Positions 8,929-17,465 of a DNA stretch of 64,000 nt are shown here, piece by piece. The position numbers were made by a program, and so were the translations under genes. The notes beneath the pieces are model-generated. The model searched no databases, was not told the DNA's origin, and saw only the letters and a list, made by a program, of their open reading frames with translations. This DNA comes from Streptomyces sp. ISL-94 (GTDB taxonomy: Bacteria > Actinomycetota > Actinomycetes > Streptomycetales > Streptomycetaceae), in the NCBI RefSeq assembly GCF_018614075.1, contig NZ_JAGGOZ010000002.1:62001-126000 (forward strand), read 5' to 3'. The number at the start of each line of letters is the position of its first letter. The first letter of the stretch is position 1.

Positions 8929-9840
8929 GTGGACTACCAGACGCTGCTGGAGCAGGTCGCGGAGGACATCGCCCCGCTGATCGGCAGCGGCACGCCCGCC
9001 GAGTACATCCCGGCGCTCGCGTCCGTGGAGCCGCGGCGGTTCGGGATGGCCATCGTCGACCTCGACGGCAACGTCTTCGGGGTGGGGGACTGGCGGGTCC
9101 CGTTCTCCACCCAGTCCATCACCAAGGTCTTCGCGTTGGCGCTCGCGCTGGCGGAGGGCGGGAACAGCCTGTGGGAGCGGGTGGGCCGGGAGCCGTCCGG
9201 CAACCCGTTCAACTCGCTGGTGCAGCTGGAGTACGAGAACGGCATCCCGCGCAACCCGTTCATCAACGCGGGGGCGCTCGTCGTCACCGACCGGCTCCAG
9301 ACGCTGACGGGTGACGCGAGCAGCGAGGTGCTGAGGTTCCTGCAGGAGGAGAGCGGGAACCCGGACGTCGGCTTCGACGCCGAGGTCGCGGCCTCCGAGC
9401 ACGAGCACGGCGACCGGAACGCCGCCGTCGCCCACTTCATGGCCTCGTACGGGAACATCGACAATCCGGTGCCGGCGCTGCTGGACCACTACTTCTGGCA
9501 GTGCTCGATCGAGATGAGCTGCGCCGACCTGGCCCGGGCCGCCCGGTTCCTGGCGCGCCACGGGCTGCGGGCGGACGGGTCGCGGCTGCTGACGCGCAGC
9601 GAGGCGAAGCAGATCAATGCGGTGATGCTGACGTGCGGGACGTACGACGCGGCGGGCGAATTCGCCTACCGGGTGGGCCTGCCCGGCAAGAGCGGGGTCG
9701 GGGGCGGGATCGTCGCGGTCGTCCCGGGCCAGTGCACGCTCGCGGTGTGGAGCCCGGGCCTGGACAGCCAGGGCAACTCCGTCGCGGGTGTCGCGGCCCT
9801 GGACCGCTTCACGACCCTGACGGGCCTGTCCGTCTTCTGA
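8929..9840 (+). CDS. glsA: Glutaminase (serine-dependent, GlsA family)
   Basis: The 303-residue protein is full length for the family and has the serine beta-lactamase-like site FSTQSITK (Ser63, Lys66). Conserved stretches are EPSGNPFNSLVQLE, NPFINAGALVV and GKSGVGGGIVAVVPG. It hydrolyses L-glutamine to glutamate and ammonia in the cytoplasm. The start codon GTG 8929 lies five bases after the menG stop, so translation is likely coupled to menG. No menaquinone role is known. The pairing may simply reflect chromosome order. Confidence 0.95.
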   Translation: MDYQTLLEQVAEDIAPLIGSGTPAEYIPALASVEPRRFGMAIVDLDGNVFGVGDWRVPFSTQSITKVFALALALAEGGNSLWERVGREPSGNPFNSLVQLEYENGIPRNPFINAGALVVTDRLQTLTGDASSEVLRFLQEESGNPDVGFDAEVAASEHEHGDRNAAVAHFMASYGNIDNPVPALLDHYFWQCSIEMSCADLARAARFLARHGLRADGSRLLTRSEAKQINAVMLTCGTYDAAGEFAYRVGLPGKSGVGGGIVAVVPGQCTLAVWSPGLDSQGNSVAGVAALDRFTTLTGLSVF

Positions 9841-9912
9841 CGCGGCGCTCGCCCGTCTCGGCCCTGGAGGGCCAGGCCTCTTTGACGTGCCGCTCGCCCG
9901 TCTCGCCCCTGG

Positions 9913-9962
9913 CCCAGCCCCGCCGGCGTTTGAGGCGCGCCGTGCGGGGCGGGGCCCCGGGG
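9913..9962 (+). repeat. Streptomyces-type repeat with GGCGTTTGAGG core
   Basis: The copy contains CAGCCCCGCCGGCGTTTGAG followed by a GC-rich hairpin. Three further copies lie at 40.2-40.5 kb. It sits between the convergent glutaminase and GNAT genes, which suggests a bidirectional terminator role. A degenerate direct repeat GCTCGCCCGTCTCG occurs at 9847 and 9891. Confidence 0.75.
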
Positions 9963-9989
9963 CTTGGGGGCGTGCCGGTTCGGGGGCCG

Positions 9990-10538
9990 TCAGGCCGGGG
10001 GCTCCGGGGTGAGGGTGAGTTCGTAGCGGCGGCCGTGGCGGCGGCCTCCCGGGAGGGGAAAGCGTTCCGCCAGGGCCATGCCGAGACGTTCCGCCACCGC
10101 GATCGAGCGCGCATTGGCATCGTCGATCATCGCCACCACCCGCGGAACTCCGGCCTCCCTCACCCGGTCAAGCGTGGCCAGCGCAGCGGCATACGCGTAG
10201 CCCCGCCCCCACGCCGGCCGCCCCAGCCGCCAGCCGATCTCGATCTCACCGACCGGCCCCCACGCCTTCTCCCGGGGCCAGGGCTGGGCCCCGGTGAAGC
10301 CGATCACCGCGCCCTCCCCGTCCAGCAGCGTCCACAGGCAGTAGCCGAGCTGCGCGTCGTGCATGCGCTGCCGCGCGGTGAGCTCCTCGTACACGGCCGG
10401 TTCGGCCGGACCGCCGAGGAACTCCATGACGTCGGGGTCGTCGAAGACGTGGTGCCAGGCGCGCGCGTCCTCGTCGGTGGGCACGCGGAGCTGTACCACG
10501 GGAAGCGGCCGGGCCGGCCGGGTCGGCGAGGTGGTCAT
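9990..10538 (-). CDS. GNAT-family N-acetyltransferase
   Basis: The 182-residue protein resembles RimJ-like GNAT enzymes. It has the stretch HVFDDPDVMEFLGGPAE near the N-terminus. The acetyl-CoA binding region is WRLGRPAWGRGYAYAAA, the family's R/Q-x-x-G-x-G/A motif. NARSIAVAERLGMAL forms the last helix. It probably acetylates a small molecule or a protein N-terminus. The substrate cannot be read from sequence. The ATG at 10538 has AAGGGC upstream and faces the reductase gene across a shared 105-bp promoter region. Confidence 0.85.
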   Translation of the reverse strand: MTTSPTRPARPLPVVQLRVPTDEDARAWHHVFDDPDVMEFLGGPAEPAVYEELTARQRMHDAQLGYCLWTLLDGEGAVIGFTGAQPWPREKAWGPVGEIEIGWRLGRPAWGRGYAYAAALATLDRVREAGVPRVVAMIDDANARSIAVAERLGMALAERFPLPGGRRHGRRYELTLTPEPPA

Positions 10539-10575
10539 GGGGGCAGCCCTTCGGATCGTGATCTCTCTCGCTGCA

Positions 10576-10581
10576 TAGACT
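10576..10581 (+). promoter_or_regulatory. Possible -10 box of the reductase gene
   Basis: TAGACT fits the Streptomyces vegetative -10 pattern and lies 62 bp before the reductase start, inside the divergent intergenic region. The -35 element is unclear. Confidence 0.4.
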
Positions 10582-10643
10582 GCACATGTCCGGTGCCCAT
10601 GGGCACCCTTTATCGAGTTATCGAGCCTTCGGGAGACCCCGCC

Positions 10644-11927
10644 GTGACCGAGCCCCTCTCCGAACACTCCGCGGACGTGATCGTCGTCGGGGCCGGGCCC
10701 GCCGGCTCGACCACCGCGTACTACCTCGCCAAGGCAGGATTGGACGTCCTGCTCCTGGAGAAGACGGCCTTCCCCCGCGAGAAGGTCTGCGGTGACGGCC
10801 TCACGCCCCGCGCCACCAAGCAGCTGGTGGCGATGGGCATCGACATCTCCGAAGAGGCCGGCTGGCTCCGCAACAAGGGTCTGCGCATCATCGGCGGCGG
10901 GCAGCGGCTCCAGCTGGACTGGCCGGAACTCGCCTCCTACCCGGACTACGGACTCGTCCGCAAGCGCGACGACTTCGACGAGACCCTGGCCCGCCAGGCG
11001 CAGAAGGCCGGCGCCCGGCTCTACGAGCGCTGCAACGTGGGCGAGCCCGTACGCGACCCCCGCACCGGACACATCACCGGCGTGCAGGCGAAGCTCGGCG
11101 AGGAGAAGACCCCGGTCACCTTCAGCGCCCCGCTCGTGGTCGCCGCCGACGGCAACTCCTCCCGGCTGTCCCTGGCGATGGGCCTGCACCGGCGCGAGGA
11201 CCGCCCGATGGGCGTCGCCGTCCGTACGTACTTCACCTCTCCCCGCCACGACGACGACTACCTGGAGTCCTGGCTGGAGCTGTGGGACCGGCGCGGCCCC
11301 CAGGACCGGCTGCTGCCCGGCTACGGCTGGATCTTCGGCATGGGCGACGGCACGTCCAACGTCGGCCTCGGCATCCTCAACTCCTCCTCCGCCTTCAGGG
11401 AGCTGGACTGGCGCGAGGTCCTCAAGGCCTGGTGCGCGTCCATGCCGGAGGACTGGGGCTACACTCCCGAGAACATGACGCAGCCGATCCGCGGCGCGGC
11501 CCTGCCGATGGCCTTCAACCGGCAGCCGCACTACACCAAGGGCCTGCTGCTGGTGGGTGACGCGGGCGGCCTGGTCAACCCGTTCAACGGCGAGGGAATC
11601 GCCTACGCGATGGAATCCGGCCAGATCGCGGCCGACGTCATCGTGCAGGCACACGCCCGGGCCACCCCGGCGCAGCGCGAACTGGCCCTGCACAGCTACC
11701 CGAAGGTCCTCAAGGAGACCTACGGCGGCTACTACACGCTGGGCCGCGCCTTCGTGAAGCTGATCGGGAACCCGAAGGTCATGAAGATCGCCACGCAGCG
11801 CGGTCTGAGCCACCCGGTGCTGATGCGGTTCACGCTGAAGATGCTGGCCAACCTGACCGACCCGACGGGCGGCGACGCGATGGACCGCATCATCAACGGC
11901 CTCTCGAAGGTGGCACCCCGAGCCTGA
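10644..11927 (+). CDS. Geranylgeranyl reductase family flavoprotein (MenJ-like, menaquinone side-chain reduction)
   Basis: The 427-residue FAD enzyme begins with a Rossmann motif, VIVVGAGPAGSTTAYYLAKA (residues 12-31). The family's FPREKVCGDGLTPRATKQL follows, and the second FAD motif is LLVGDAGGLVNPFNGEGIAY. Relatives saturate isoprenoid double bonds. In mycobacteria the neighbour of menG-type genes, MenJ, reduces one unit of the menaquinone tail. Location two genes after menG and near the nuo operon makes that role likely here, but reduction of geranylgeranyl chains for other lipids is not excluded. GTG 10644 has GGGAGA upstream. Confidence 0.9.
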   Translation: MTEPLSEHSADVIVVGAGPAGSTTAYYLAKAGLDVLLLEKTAFPREKVCGDGLTPRATKQLVAMGIDISEEAGWLRNKGLRIIGGGQRLQLDWPELASYPDYGLVRKRDDFDETLARQAQKAGARLYERCNVGEPVRDPRTGHITGVQAKLGEEKTPVTFSAPLVVAADGNSSRLSLAMGLHRREDRPMGVAVRTYFTSPRHDDDYLESWLELWDRRGPQDRLLPGYGWIFGMGDGTSNVGLGILNSSSAFRELDWREVLKAWCASMPEDWGYTPENMTQPIRGAALPMAFNRQPHYTKGLLLVGDAGGLVNPFNGEGIAYAMESGQIAADVIVQAHARATPAQRELALHSYPKVLKETYGGYYTLGRAFVKLIGNPKVMKIATQRGLSHPVLMRFTLKMLANLTDPTGGDAMDRIINGLSKVAPRA

Positions 11928-11936
11928 TTGTTCAAG

Positions 11937-11971
11937 GCTGGGCCGCCCGGAGCACGGCTGGGCGGCCCAGC
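11937..11971. terminator. Bidirectional hairpin between convergent genes
   Basis: Perfect 12-bp arms GCTGGGCCGCCC and GGGCGGCCCAGC are separated by 11 nt. It lies ten bases after the reductase stop and 20 bases before the end of the opposing PIN gene. Confidence 0.75.
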
Positions 11972-11991
11972 GCACGTCGTCGGACGAGCCG

Positions 11992-12438
11992 TCAGACGTT
12001 GACGATCTTCACTTTCGGCGAGCCGGGAAGCTCCTCGGCGGCTTTGCACAGCGCCGGGATGTGTGACGTGTCGGACGTGACGAGCAGGACCGGGGGTGTG
12101 CAGAGCGCGGCCGTGGCCACCCCGAGTGCGTCCACGAGGCATTCGTGCCCGTCAAGGCCCGAGACGTCCAGCAGCTTTTCCGCGGCGTCTATCACCGCGT
12201 CGTTTACCGGCTTCACGTCGAACCGGGACAGCAGGAACTGGAGCCGTTTGGCGGCCTCCCCGCTTCGGCGCACCTCCAAGGGCGTCAGGGCGGACAGCGC
12301 CACTCGTCGGCCGCTCTGCTGGGCGACCTCGATGCGCGCACGCATCTTCTCGTCGCCGTCGACGTGCAGTGAAAGCCCCTGGGCGTCGAGGACGAGCGTG
12401 CCTTCACTCTTGGCCTTGATCTTGAGCCGCTTGCTCAC
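11992..12438 (-). CDS. PIN-domain ribonuclease toxin (VapC-like)
   Basis: The 148-residue protein shows a PIN acidic set: Asp18 (LVLDAQGL), Glu55 (LTPLEVRR), Asp103 (HECLVDALGVATAAL) and Asp123 (LLVTSDTSHI). PIN toxins cleave specific RNAs using Mg2+ bound by these residues. The start GTG at 12438 overlaps the antitoxin's stop as GTGA. A GTG one codon earlier is also possible. The upstream partner is a small ribbon-helix-helix-like protein. Together they form a VapBC-like module of unknown RNA target. Confidence 0.83.
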   Translation of the reverse strand: MSKRLKIKAKSEGTLVLDAQGLSLHVDGDEKMRARIEVAQQSGRRVALSALTPLEVRRSGEAAKRLQFLLSRFDVKPVNDAVIDAAEKLLDVSGLDGHECLVDALGVATAALCTPPVLLVTSDTSHIPALCKAAEELPGSPKVKIVNV

Positions 12439-12677
12439 CACTCTTGTTCCGCCTGCCGCCGCGCTTCGGCGGAGACGCTCCCGAATGCCTTGCGGTCGGC
12501 TGCCACGACCTCGCGGAGCTTGGCCGCGGCGAGCCACTCCTCCAGGGCTTCGGCCACAACGGAGGAGAAGCCGTTCTTGCCGGTGCGCTCTTCAACTTCC
12601 TTGATCAACGATTGCGCCAGCGACACGGATCTCTTGCCGGCCCGCTCGGTGGCCTGGTGTGCGACGTGGCTGCTCAT
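12435..12677 (-). CDS. Small antitoxin of the PIN toxin (ribbon-helix-helix-like)
   Basis: The 80-residue protein starts MSSHVAHQATERAGKRSVSL. KRSVSLAQSLIKEVEERTG could form the DNA-binding strand and first helix of a ribbon-helix-helix fold. The C-terminal half is highly charged (EALEEWLAAAKLREVVAADR), as expected of a toxin-wrapping segment. It precedes and overlaps the PIN toxin by four bases, the normal antitoxin-first order. No operator palindrome is obvious upstream. Confidence 0.75.
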   Translation of the reverse strand: MSSHVAHQATERAGKRSVSLAQSLIKEVEERTGKNGFSSVVAEALEEWLAAAKLREVVAADRKAFGSVSAEARRQAEQEW

Positions 12678-12840
12678 ACCTAAAACGTAACACCGCCGGT
12701 AGGAAAAATCTCGTGGGAGGAGTGATGCGCGTAGTTGTCGCCGGCCCGCCAGACCTGGGGCGGGGTGCCCCGTGAATCACCTCTACCCCGGTGGAACCAA
12801 GGTGGCCCCGAAGGCCGGACGCGGGCCTGACGGAGCGTGC

Positions 12841-13116
12841 CTACTCCGCGGGCCGGACCGGGTCTTCCCCGGGCCGGCCCGTTTCGGGGTCCGCGCCGTG
12901 GACCGTCCGCACGCACCGGGCCATCAGGACCAGCCCGCACATCAGCAGCACCCCGGAGGCGCCCCAGCCGAAGCCCAGGGTGAGCGGGTGGCCCGGCTTC
13001 TGCCAGGGGCGGGCGGTGGTCAGCAGCCAGCCGCCGACCGCCAGGAGACAGAGCCCGAGCGCGGCCGGAACGGCGGTCGAACCGCCGGTGCCGTGGTACT
13101 CGTACGGCTTGCTCAC
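12841..13116 (-). CDS. Small two-helix membrane protein of unknown function
   Basis: The 91-residue protein has two hydrophobic segments, AALGLCLLAVGGWLLTTA and ASGVLLMCGLVLMARCV. They are joined by a short loop with PWQKPGHPLTLG. The ends are polar. It lies 51 bp downstream of the ABC permease gene on the same strand and could be part of that operon's tail. I recognise no family. Confidence 0.65.
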   Translation of the reverse strand: MSKPYEYHGTGGSTAVPAALGLCLLAVGGWLLTTARPWQKPGHPLTLGFGWGASGVLLMCGLVLMARCVRTVHGADPETGRPGEDPVRPAE

Positions 13117-13167
13117 GGACCACCACCTCCAGGGTCGGGCTGCGGCTGACGGTCAGGCGCGCAGCCG

Positions 13168-14385
13168 CTATCTTCGCAGGGCCTCGGCCGGTTCGATACG
13201 GGCTGCCCGCCAGGCGGGATGGAGCCCGGCCAGCAGCCCGGTGAGCAGTCCGGCGAGCGGGGCCGCGGCGACGGTGGCCGGGTGGATCACCGGGGTCCAG
13301 TCGCGGGCGAGGGAGACGGCGACCACGGTCAGCTCGCCCAGGGACGTGCCGACCAGCCCGCCGAGCGCGCCCAGCGTCGCGGACTCGGTGAGGAACTGGG
13401 CGGAGATGTGCCGGCCCCGGGCGCCGAGGGCCCGGCGCAACCCGATCTCGGCGGTCCGCTCCAGCACGGCGACCAGGGTGGTGTTCGCGATCCCGACGGC
13501 GCCGATGACCAGGCAGATCCCGGCGAGCAGCAGGAAGAGCGCGCTCAGGTCGGAGGTCACGCCGGAGCGCAGCAGCCGCGGGTCGGGGGGCGGTACGGCC
13601 TTGAGGTACTCGGGATGGTCGGGGCGCAGCGCGAGCGGGGCGAGGTCGGCGACCTGGCGGGCGGCGCCGAGTTCGGCGGCGATCAGCATGCTCGCGGCCG
13701 CCGGCGGGGGCGGCCCCCACAGCTCCTCGGCGGTGGCCCGGGGCACGAGCACGGACAGCAGGTTCTCCGGCTTGCGCTCGACGTCGGCGATGATGCCGGC
13801 GACCGTGAAGGGCTCCTCGCCGATGTAGAGGGCGGGCCGGGTGGCCAGGGTGGTGATGCCGAGCCGGTCGGCGACGCCGCTGCCGATGAGCACGACGCGC
13901 CCGCGGCTCCGCTCGGCGAAGTCGTCGTAGAGCCGCCCCTCCTGGAGGGTGGGCACGAGCGCGGCGACGGCCCCGGGGGAGGCGGCGACGACGGTGATGC
14001 CGGAGGCGGCGTTGCCGCCGCCCGAGGGCAGGGCGCCGACCGTCGTCGTCGAGTCCAGCCGTACGGTCCACATGACCCCGGCGCTGCGGATGCCCGCGAC
14101 CTGGCGCAGCCGCTGTTCGGCGTCGGCCGGGAAGCCGGGACCGGCGAACTCGTATCGACGGCCGGCGATGTCCTCGACGGTCACCTCGGTGGCGGTCAGG
14201 ACGTTGAACCGGCCGTCGATCTGCGAGGAGATGGTGGCGGTCAGGCCGAGGACGGCCACGAAACTGCCGACGCCGAGCACCGTCCCGAGCGCCGTGAGCA
14301 CGGCCCGGCCGGGGCGGCGGAGCATGCCCGCGACGGCCTCGGCCAGCGCGTCGCGTACCGACAGCCGGGTGGGGTCCACCCTCAC
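13168..14385 (-). CDS. MacB/FtsX-type ABC transporter permease
   Basis: The 405-residue protein has one transmembrane helix near the N-terminus (RAVLTALGTVLGVGSFVAVL). A large external domain follows (about 60-270). Three helices lie at the C-terminus, including DLSALFLLLAGICLVIGAVG and TAEIGLRRALGARGRHI. This is the MacB topology. MacB-type proteins are mechanotransmitters that push substrates through or off the membrane using cytoplasmic ATP hydrolysis. GTG 14385 overlaps the ATPase stop as GTGA. The operon order lipoprotein, fusion protein, ATPase, permease supports an export or envelope role. Confidence 0.9.
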   Translation of the reverse strand: MRVDPTRLSVRDALAEAVAGMLRRPGRAVLTALGTVLGVGSFVAVLGLTATISSQIDGRFNVLTATEVTVEDIAGRRYEFAGPGFPADAEQRLRQVAGIRSAGVMWTVRLDSTTTVGALPSGGGNAASGITVVAASPGAVAALVPTLQEGRLYDDFAERSRGRVVLIGSGVADRLGITTLATRPALYIGEEPFTVAGIIADVERKPENLLSVLVPRATAEELWGPPPPAAASMLIAAELGAARQVADLAPLALRPDHPEYLKAVPPPDPRLLRSGVTSDLSALFLLLAGICLVIGAVGIANTTLVAVLERTAEIGLRRALGARGRHISAQFLTESATLGALGGLVGTSLGELTVVAVSLARDWTPVIHPATVAAAPLAGLLTGLLAGLHPAWRAARIEPAEALRR

Positions 14386-15128
14386 GCGGTCACCTGCTCG
14401 CGCAGCAGGCCGTCGCGGACGGTGAGGGTCCGGCGGCCCCGCGCGGCGACCTCGGTGTCGTGGGTGATCACCATGACGGTCATCCCGGCGGCGTGCAGTT
14501 CGTCCAGCAGGGCCAGCACGGAGGCGGCGTTGGCGGAGTCGAGATTGCCGGTCGGCTCGTCGCACAGCAGCAGCGAGGGCCGGCCGACGAGGGCGCGGGC
14601 GATGGCCACGCGCTGGCACTCGCCCCCGGAGAGGCGGCCGGGAACGGCGGTCTCCCGGTGGCTGAGGCCGACCTGTTCGAGGGCCGCGCGGGCCCGCGTG
14701 AGGCGCTCCGCGCGGGGGACCGAGGTGTAGAGCATGGCGAGGGCGACGTTCTCCAGGGCGGAGCGGTGGGGCAGGAGGTGGAAGGACTGGAAGACGAAGC
14801 CGATGCGGCGGCCGCGCAGGGCGGTCCGGTCGCGGTCGCGGAGGCCGGCGGTGTCGATGCCGTCGAGGAGGTAGTGGCCGCAGGTGGGGGAGTCGAGGAG
14901 CCCGGCGACGTTCAGGAAGGTGGACTTCCCGGAGCCGGAGGGGCCCACGATGGTGACGAACTCGCCGCGCTGCACGATCAGTTCGCTCGGCTTGAGGGCT
15001 TCCACGGGGGGCGGTCCGGGATAGGTGAGTGCGACCCCGCGGAACTCGATGACGGGGGCGCCGGGCTGGGTGGGCGTGACAGCTTCGGGGCGGTTGCGGT
15101 TGCGGCGGCGGCGGCGGGGGAACCTCAC
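14382..15128 (-). CDS. ABC transporter ATP-binding protein (LolD/MacB type)
   Basis: The 248-residue protein carries Walker A VGPSGSGKST, the Q-loop FVFQSFHLLPHRSALENV, the signature LSGGECQRVAIARAL and Walker B LLLCDEPTGNLDS. The His switch is VITHDTE. It powers the adjacent permease. GTG 15128 overlaps the preceding stop as GTGA. This start gives a basic N-terminal leader (RFPRRRRRNRNRPEAV) that other family members usually lack. A GTG or later start nearer TPTQPG is not available as a canonical codon, so the leader is probably real. Confidence 0.93.
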   Translation of the reverse strand: MRFPRRRRRNRNRPEAVTPTQPGAPVIEFRGVALTYPGPPPVEALKPSELIVQRGEFVTIVGPSGSGKSTFLNVAGLLDSPTCGHYLLDGIDTAGLRDRDRTALRGRRIGFVFQSFHLLPHRSALENVALAMLYTSVPRAERLTRARAALEQVGLSHRETAVPGRLSGGECQRVAIARALVGRPSLLLCDEPTGNLDSANAASVLALLDELHAAGMTVMVITHDTEVAARGRRTLTVRDGLLREQVTA

Positions 15129-16672
15129 CTGGCGGTCCCCTTCCGGGCGACGCCGATGACAACCCGGGTGCCGGCGGCGAGGGCGTCGGCCTGGACCGGC
15201 GTCACGGCCACGTAGCCGTCGCCGCTGGTGCCGGTGCGCACCTCGATGCGCCGCTGCGTGCCGTCGGCGGCCACGGCGGTGACGACCGTACGGCCGTCCG
15301 CGCCGGCGGAGACGGCGGTGACCGGGACGACGAGGGCCTCGCCGTCGGTGGAAGCGGACTCGATGGTCAGCCGTACGTCCTGCCCGGCGAAACCGGCGGG
15401 CAGCGACTGGTCGGCGCGGACCACCATCCGGTAGCCGAGATCGGCGCCGCCGCTCTTGCTCTGGGCGCCGCCGCCCTGGCCGCCGCCCTGGCCGCCCCCC
15501 TGGCCGTTCTGGTCGGGCTGCGCTCCGGCCGGCGGGCCGGACGACCGCTCGGTGGCGACCAGTGCGACCTTGCCCCGGGCATCGGTGCCGGCGACCTCGG
15601 AGGAGACCGTCACCGCCATCCCGGCGCGCAGCAGCTGCTTCTTGTCGTCCTTCAGGTAGGCCTCGACGACGAGTTCCCCGGAGGACAGGGTGAGGACCGC
15701 CCCGGACACGGGGCCGCCCACGCGGCCGCCGACCGCGCCGACGCGGGCGGGGAAGGCCCCGAGGAACACGGTCTCGGCGGCCGGCAGCATCGGCCCGTCG
15801 GCGGTCTCGGCCGCCGCCAGCTTCTCCCGGGCACCGCCGAGCGCCTGGCGGGCGCGGCTGACAGCCCGGCCGGAATCGCCGGAGCCGCCCTCGGCGGTCT
15901 TCGCGCCGCCGGGTGCTGTGGTGGCGCCGGGGGCGGCGGTGGCGCCGGGCGCCGTCGCCCGGCCCGCGCCGGCGTTCTCGGCGTCCTCGAGGGCCCACTC
16001 GGCCGACCGTACGGCCTCCCGGGCGGCCTTGAGGGCCTCGCCGCCGTCCGCCACCGCGGGCAGCGGGTCGTACCCGATGGCCCGGTAGCGGGCGGCGAGC
16101 GCGGCCTTGGTGCCCGGGCCGAAGTAACCCTTGCGGTCCGAGCCGGTGCCGTGCCCGAGCTCCCGCAGTGCCTGCTGCAACTGCGCGACGTCGTCGCCGG
16201 TGGCACCCGGCTTGAGGTCGCGGTAGACGGGCAGGGTCCCCTTCAGGGCGAACACCGGCCGCCCGGACACCTCGGCCAGCAGCTGCCCGGCGGCGACGGC
16301 GTCCCCCGCCTTGAGCGGCAGCTTGGTCACGACGGGCGTGCCGGCGCCCTCGCCGGAGCGGGGCTGCGGGGACACCTCGACGCTCTGGCCGGCGACCACC
16401 GTCCCGCGCATCACCACGGTCTCCGCGAGCACCCGCCGCTCGACCTCCGCGGTCAGCGGCCCCTGCGCGGGCGGCCCGGTCTCGGCGGCCACCTGCGCGG
16501 GCGACTTCACCACCGCGGTGGCCAGCAGCCCGCCGACGGCCATGAGCACAGCCCCGCCCACGACGCCGAGCACCACGCGCCGGCCCCGGGCGAGCCCGCT
16601 CCGGTCCACCTCGGTGGCGGAGGCCGGCTCTGTGCTCCGTACGTCTTCCACGACGTCTCGCAGCTCGCTCAC
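15125..16672 (-). CDS. Membrane-fusion (HlyD-like) protein with inserted peptidoglycan-binding domain
   Basis: The 515-residue protein has one N-terminal membrane helix (VVLGVVGGAVLMAVGGLLATA). A periplasmic-adaptor-like region follows with a biotinyl-lipoyl-like half (LPLKAGDAVAAGQLLAEVSG). Next is a peptidoglycan-binding-1-like repeat (LKPGATGDDVAQLQQALREL, with YFGPGTKAALAARY). A coiled or Ala-rich section and a C-terminal beta-barrel region (VVPVTAVSAGADGRTVVTAV) complete it. Such proteins link ABC exporters to the cell wall in actinobacteria. A Gln/Gly-rich linker sits near residue 400. GTG 16672 overlaps the lipoprotein stop as GTGA. Confidence 0.88.
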   Translation of the reverse strand: MSELRDVVEDVRSTEPASATEVDRSGLARGRRVVLGVVGGAVLMAVGGLLATAVVKSPAQVAAETGPPAQGPLTAEVERRVLAETVVMRGTVVAGQSVEVSPQPRSGEGAGTPVVTKLPLKAGDAVAAGQLLAEVSGRPVFALKGTLPVYRDLKPGATGDDVAQLQQALRELGHGTGSDRKGYFGPGTKAALAARYRAIGYDPLPAVADGGEALKAAREAVRSAEWALEDAENAGAGRATAPGATAAPGATTAPGGAKTAEGGSGDSGRAVSRARQALGGAREKLAAAETADGPMLPAAETVFLGAFPARVGAVGGRVGGPVSGAVLTLSSGELVVEAYLKDDKKQLLRAGMAVTVSSEVAGTDARGKVALVATERSSGPPAGAQPDQNGQGGGQGGGQGGGAQSKSGGADLGYRMVVRADQSLPAGFAGQDVRLTIESASTDGEALVVPVTAVSAGADGRTVVTAVAADGTQRRIEVRTGTSGDGYVAVTPVQADALAAGTRVVIGVARKGTAR

Positions 16673-17154
16673 CCGCCGAGCACGCTGTCGTCGCCGGAAC
16701 CCTTTTCCTGCCGGCACTTGCGGACCGCGTCGTAGTGCTTGGTCCTGAGCTCGGCCGACTGCTCCGAGGTCACGGCCCCGTCGGCGTACGTGCCGGTCGC
16801 CGGATCAGGATCCGGGTACCAGGAGACGCTCTCGGCGCGCAGGCACTGGGCCTCCTCTCGGGCGGCGGCCGGCACCTTGGGGTCGATCTTCGGGGGAGAG
16901 GGCCGGGGCGGGGCCTTGTCCTCGCACGCCTGCGCGGCGGCGGGGAGGTTGTCGTGCGGCTCGTCCTTGTCGACGCGGGGTGCACCGGAGCCGGTGCGGA
17001 CGATCGCCACGCCGTGCTCCTTGAGGCAGTCGTAGGAGGCGATCTCCTCGGTGGTGGGCGGCGGGCTGCCGCTCGCCGACGGCTCTTTGCCGCCAGAGCA
17101 CGCGCCGAGCGCGAGAGCCAGGGCGAGGGCTATGACAGGCACGTGCTTGCGCAT
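16669..17154 (-). CDS. Small lipoprotein heading the ABC export operon
   Basis: The 161-residue precursor has a lipoprotein signal, MRKHVPVIALALALALGACS, with lipobox LGAC, so Cys19 is the likely lipidated residue. The mature part holds five further Cys and a conserved block, CLRAESVSWYPDPDPATG. The same block occurs in a smaller paralogue at 17466-17687. It is the first gene of a four-gene unit joined by GTGA overlaps (lipoprotein, fusion protein, ATPase, permease). Its function is unknown. It might present substrate or sense the envelope for the transporter. Confidence 0.85.
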   Translation of the reverse strand: MRKHVPVIALALALALGACSGGKEPSASGSPPPTTEEIASYDCLKEHGVAIVRTGSGAPRVDKDEPHDNLPAAAQACEDKAPPRPSPPKIDPKVPAAAREEAQCLRAESVSWYPDPDPATGTYADGAVTSEQSAELRTKHYDAVRKCRQEKGSGDDSVLGG

Positions 17155-17230
17155 GAAGGGCGCTTCCCTCGGGGGTGGGGATCTGGGTGACGGCGCCGCA
17201 GAGGGAGATGCCGTGCGAACGCGATGTGTG

Positions 17231-17259
17231 ATCCTAGGGTGGGCTCACCGGGCGAACAA
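17231..17259 (-). promoter_or_regulatory. Predicted promoter of the lipoprotein-ABC operon
   Basis: On the minus strand TTGTTC (plus 17254-17259) and TAGGAT (17231-17236) are separated by exactly 17 bp, a good match to vegetative sigma-factor promoters. The start would be about 70 bases before the lipoprotein ATG. The rest of 17155-17465 shows no gene. Confidence 0.55.
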
Positions 17260-17465
17260 GCCCTGTCCCGCAGGAGACTTGACCATACGTCAGCTGGGAT
17301 TTGGCCTCGTGTCCGGAACTGCATGCACTTAACTCCAGCTGAACCCCGGATCATTGGCGTTGCCTGCCTGTTGTCGCTTCCTATGGCGAGGAATGTGCGA
17401 ATGGACAAGCAGGCCCCGTCCCCTTCGGCCGGAGGCCGGGGGTCTGTTTCAGCTCGCGAGCCCAC

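Noticed and set aside
9990..11975. 661-codon minus frame
   Set aside because: Only its last 182 codons (GNAT acetyltransferase from ATG 10538) show family motifs. The rest is antisense to the reductase gene.
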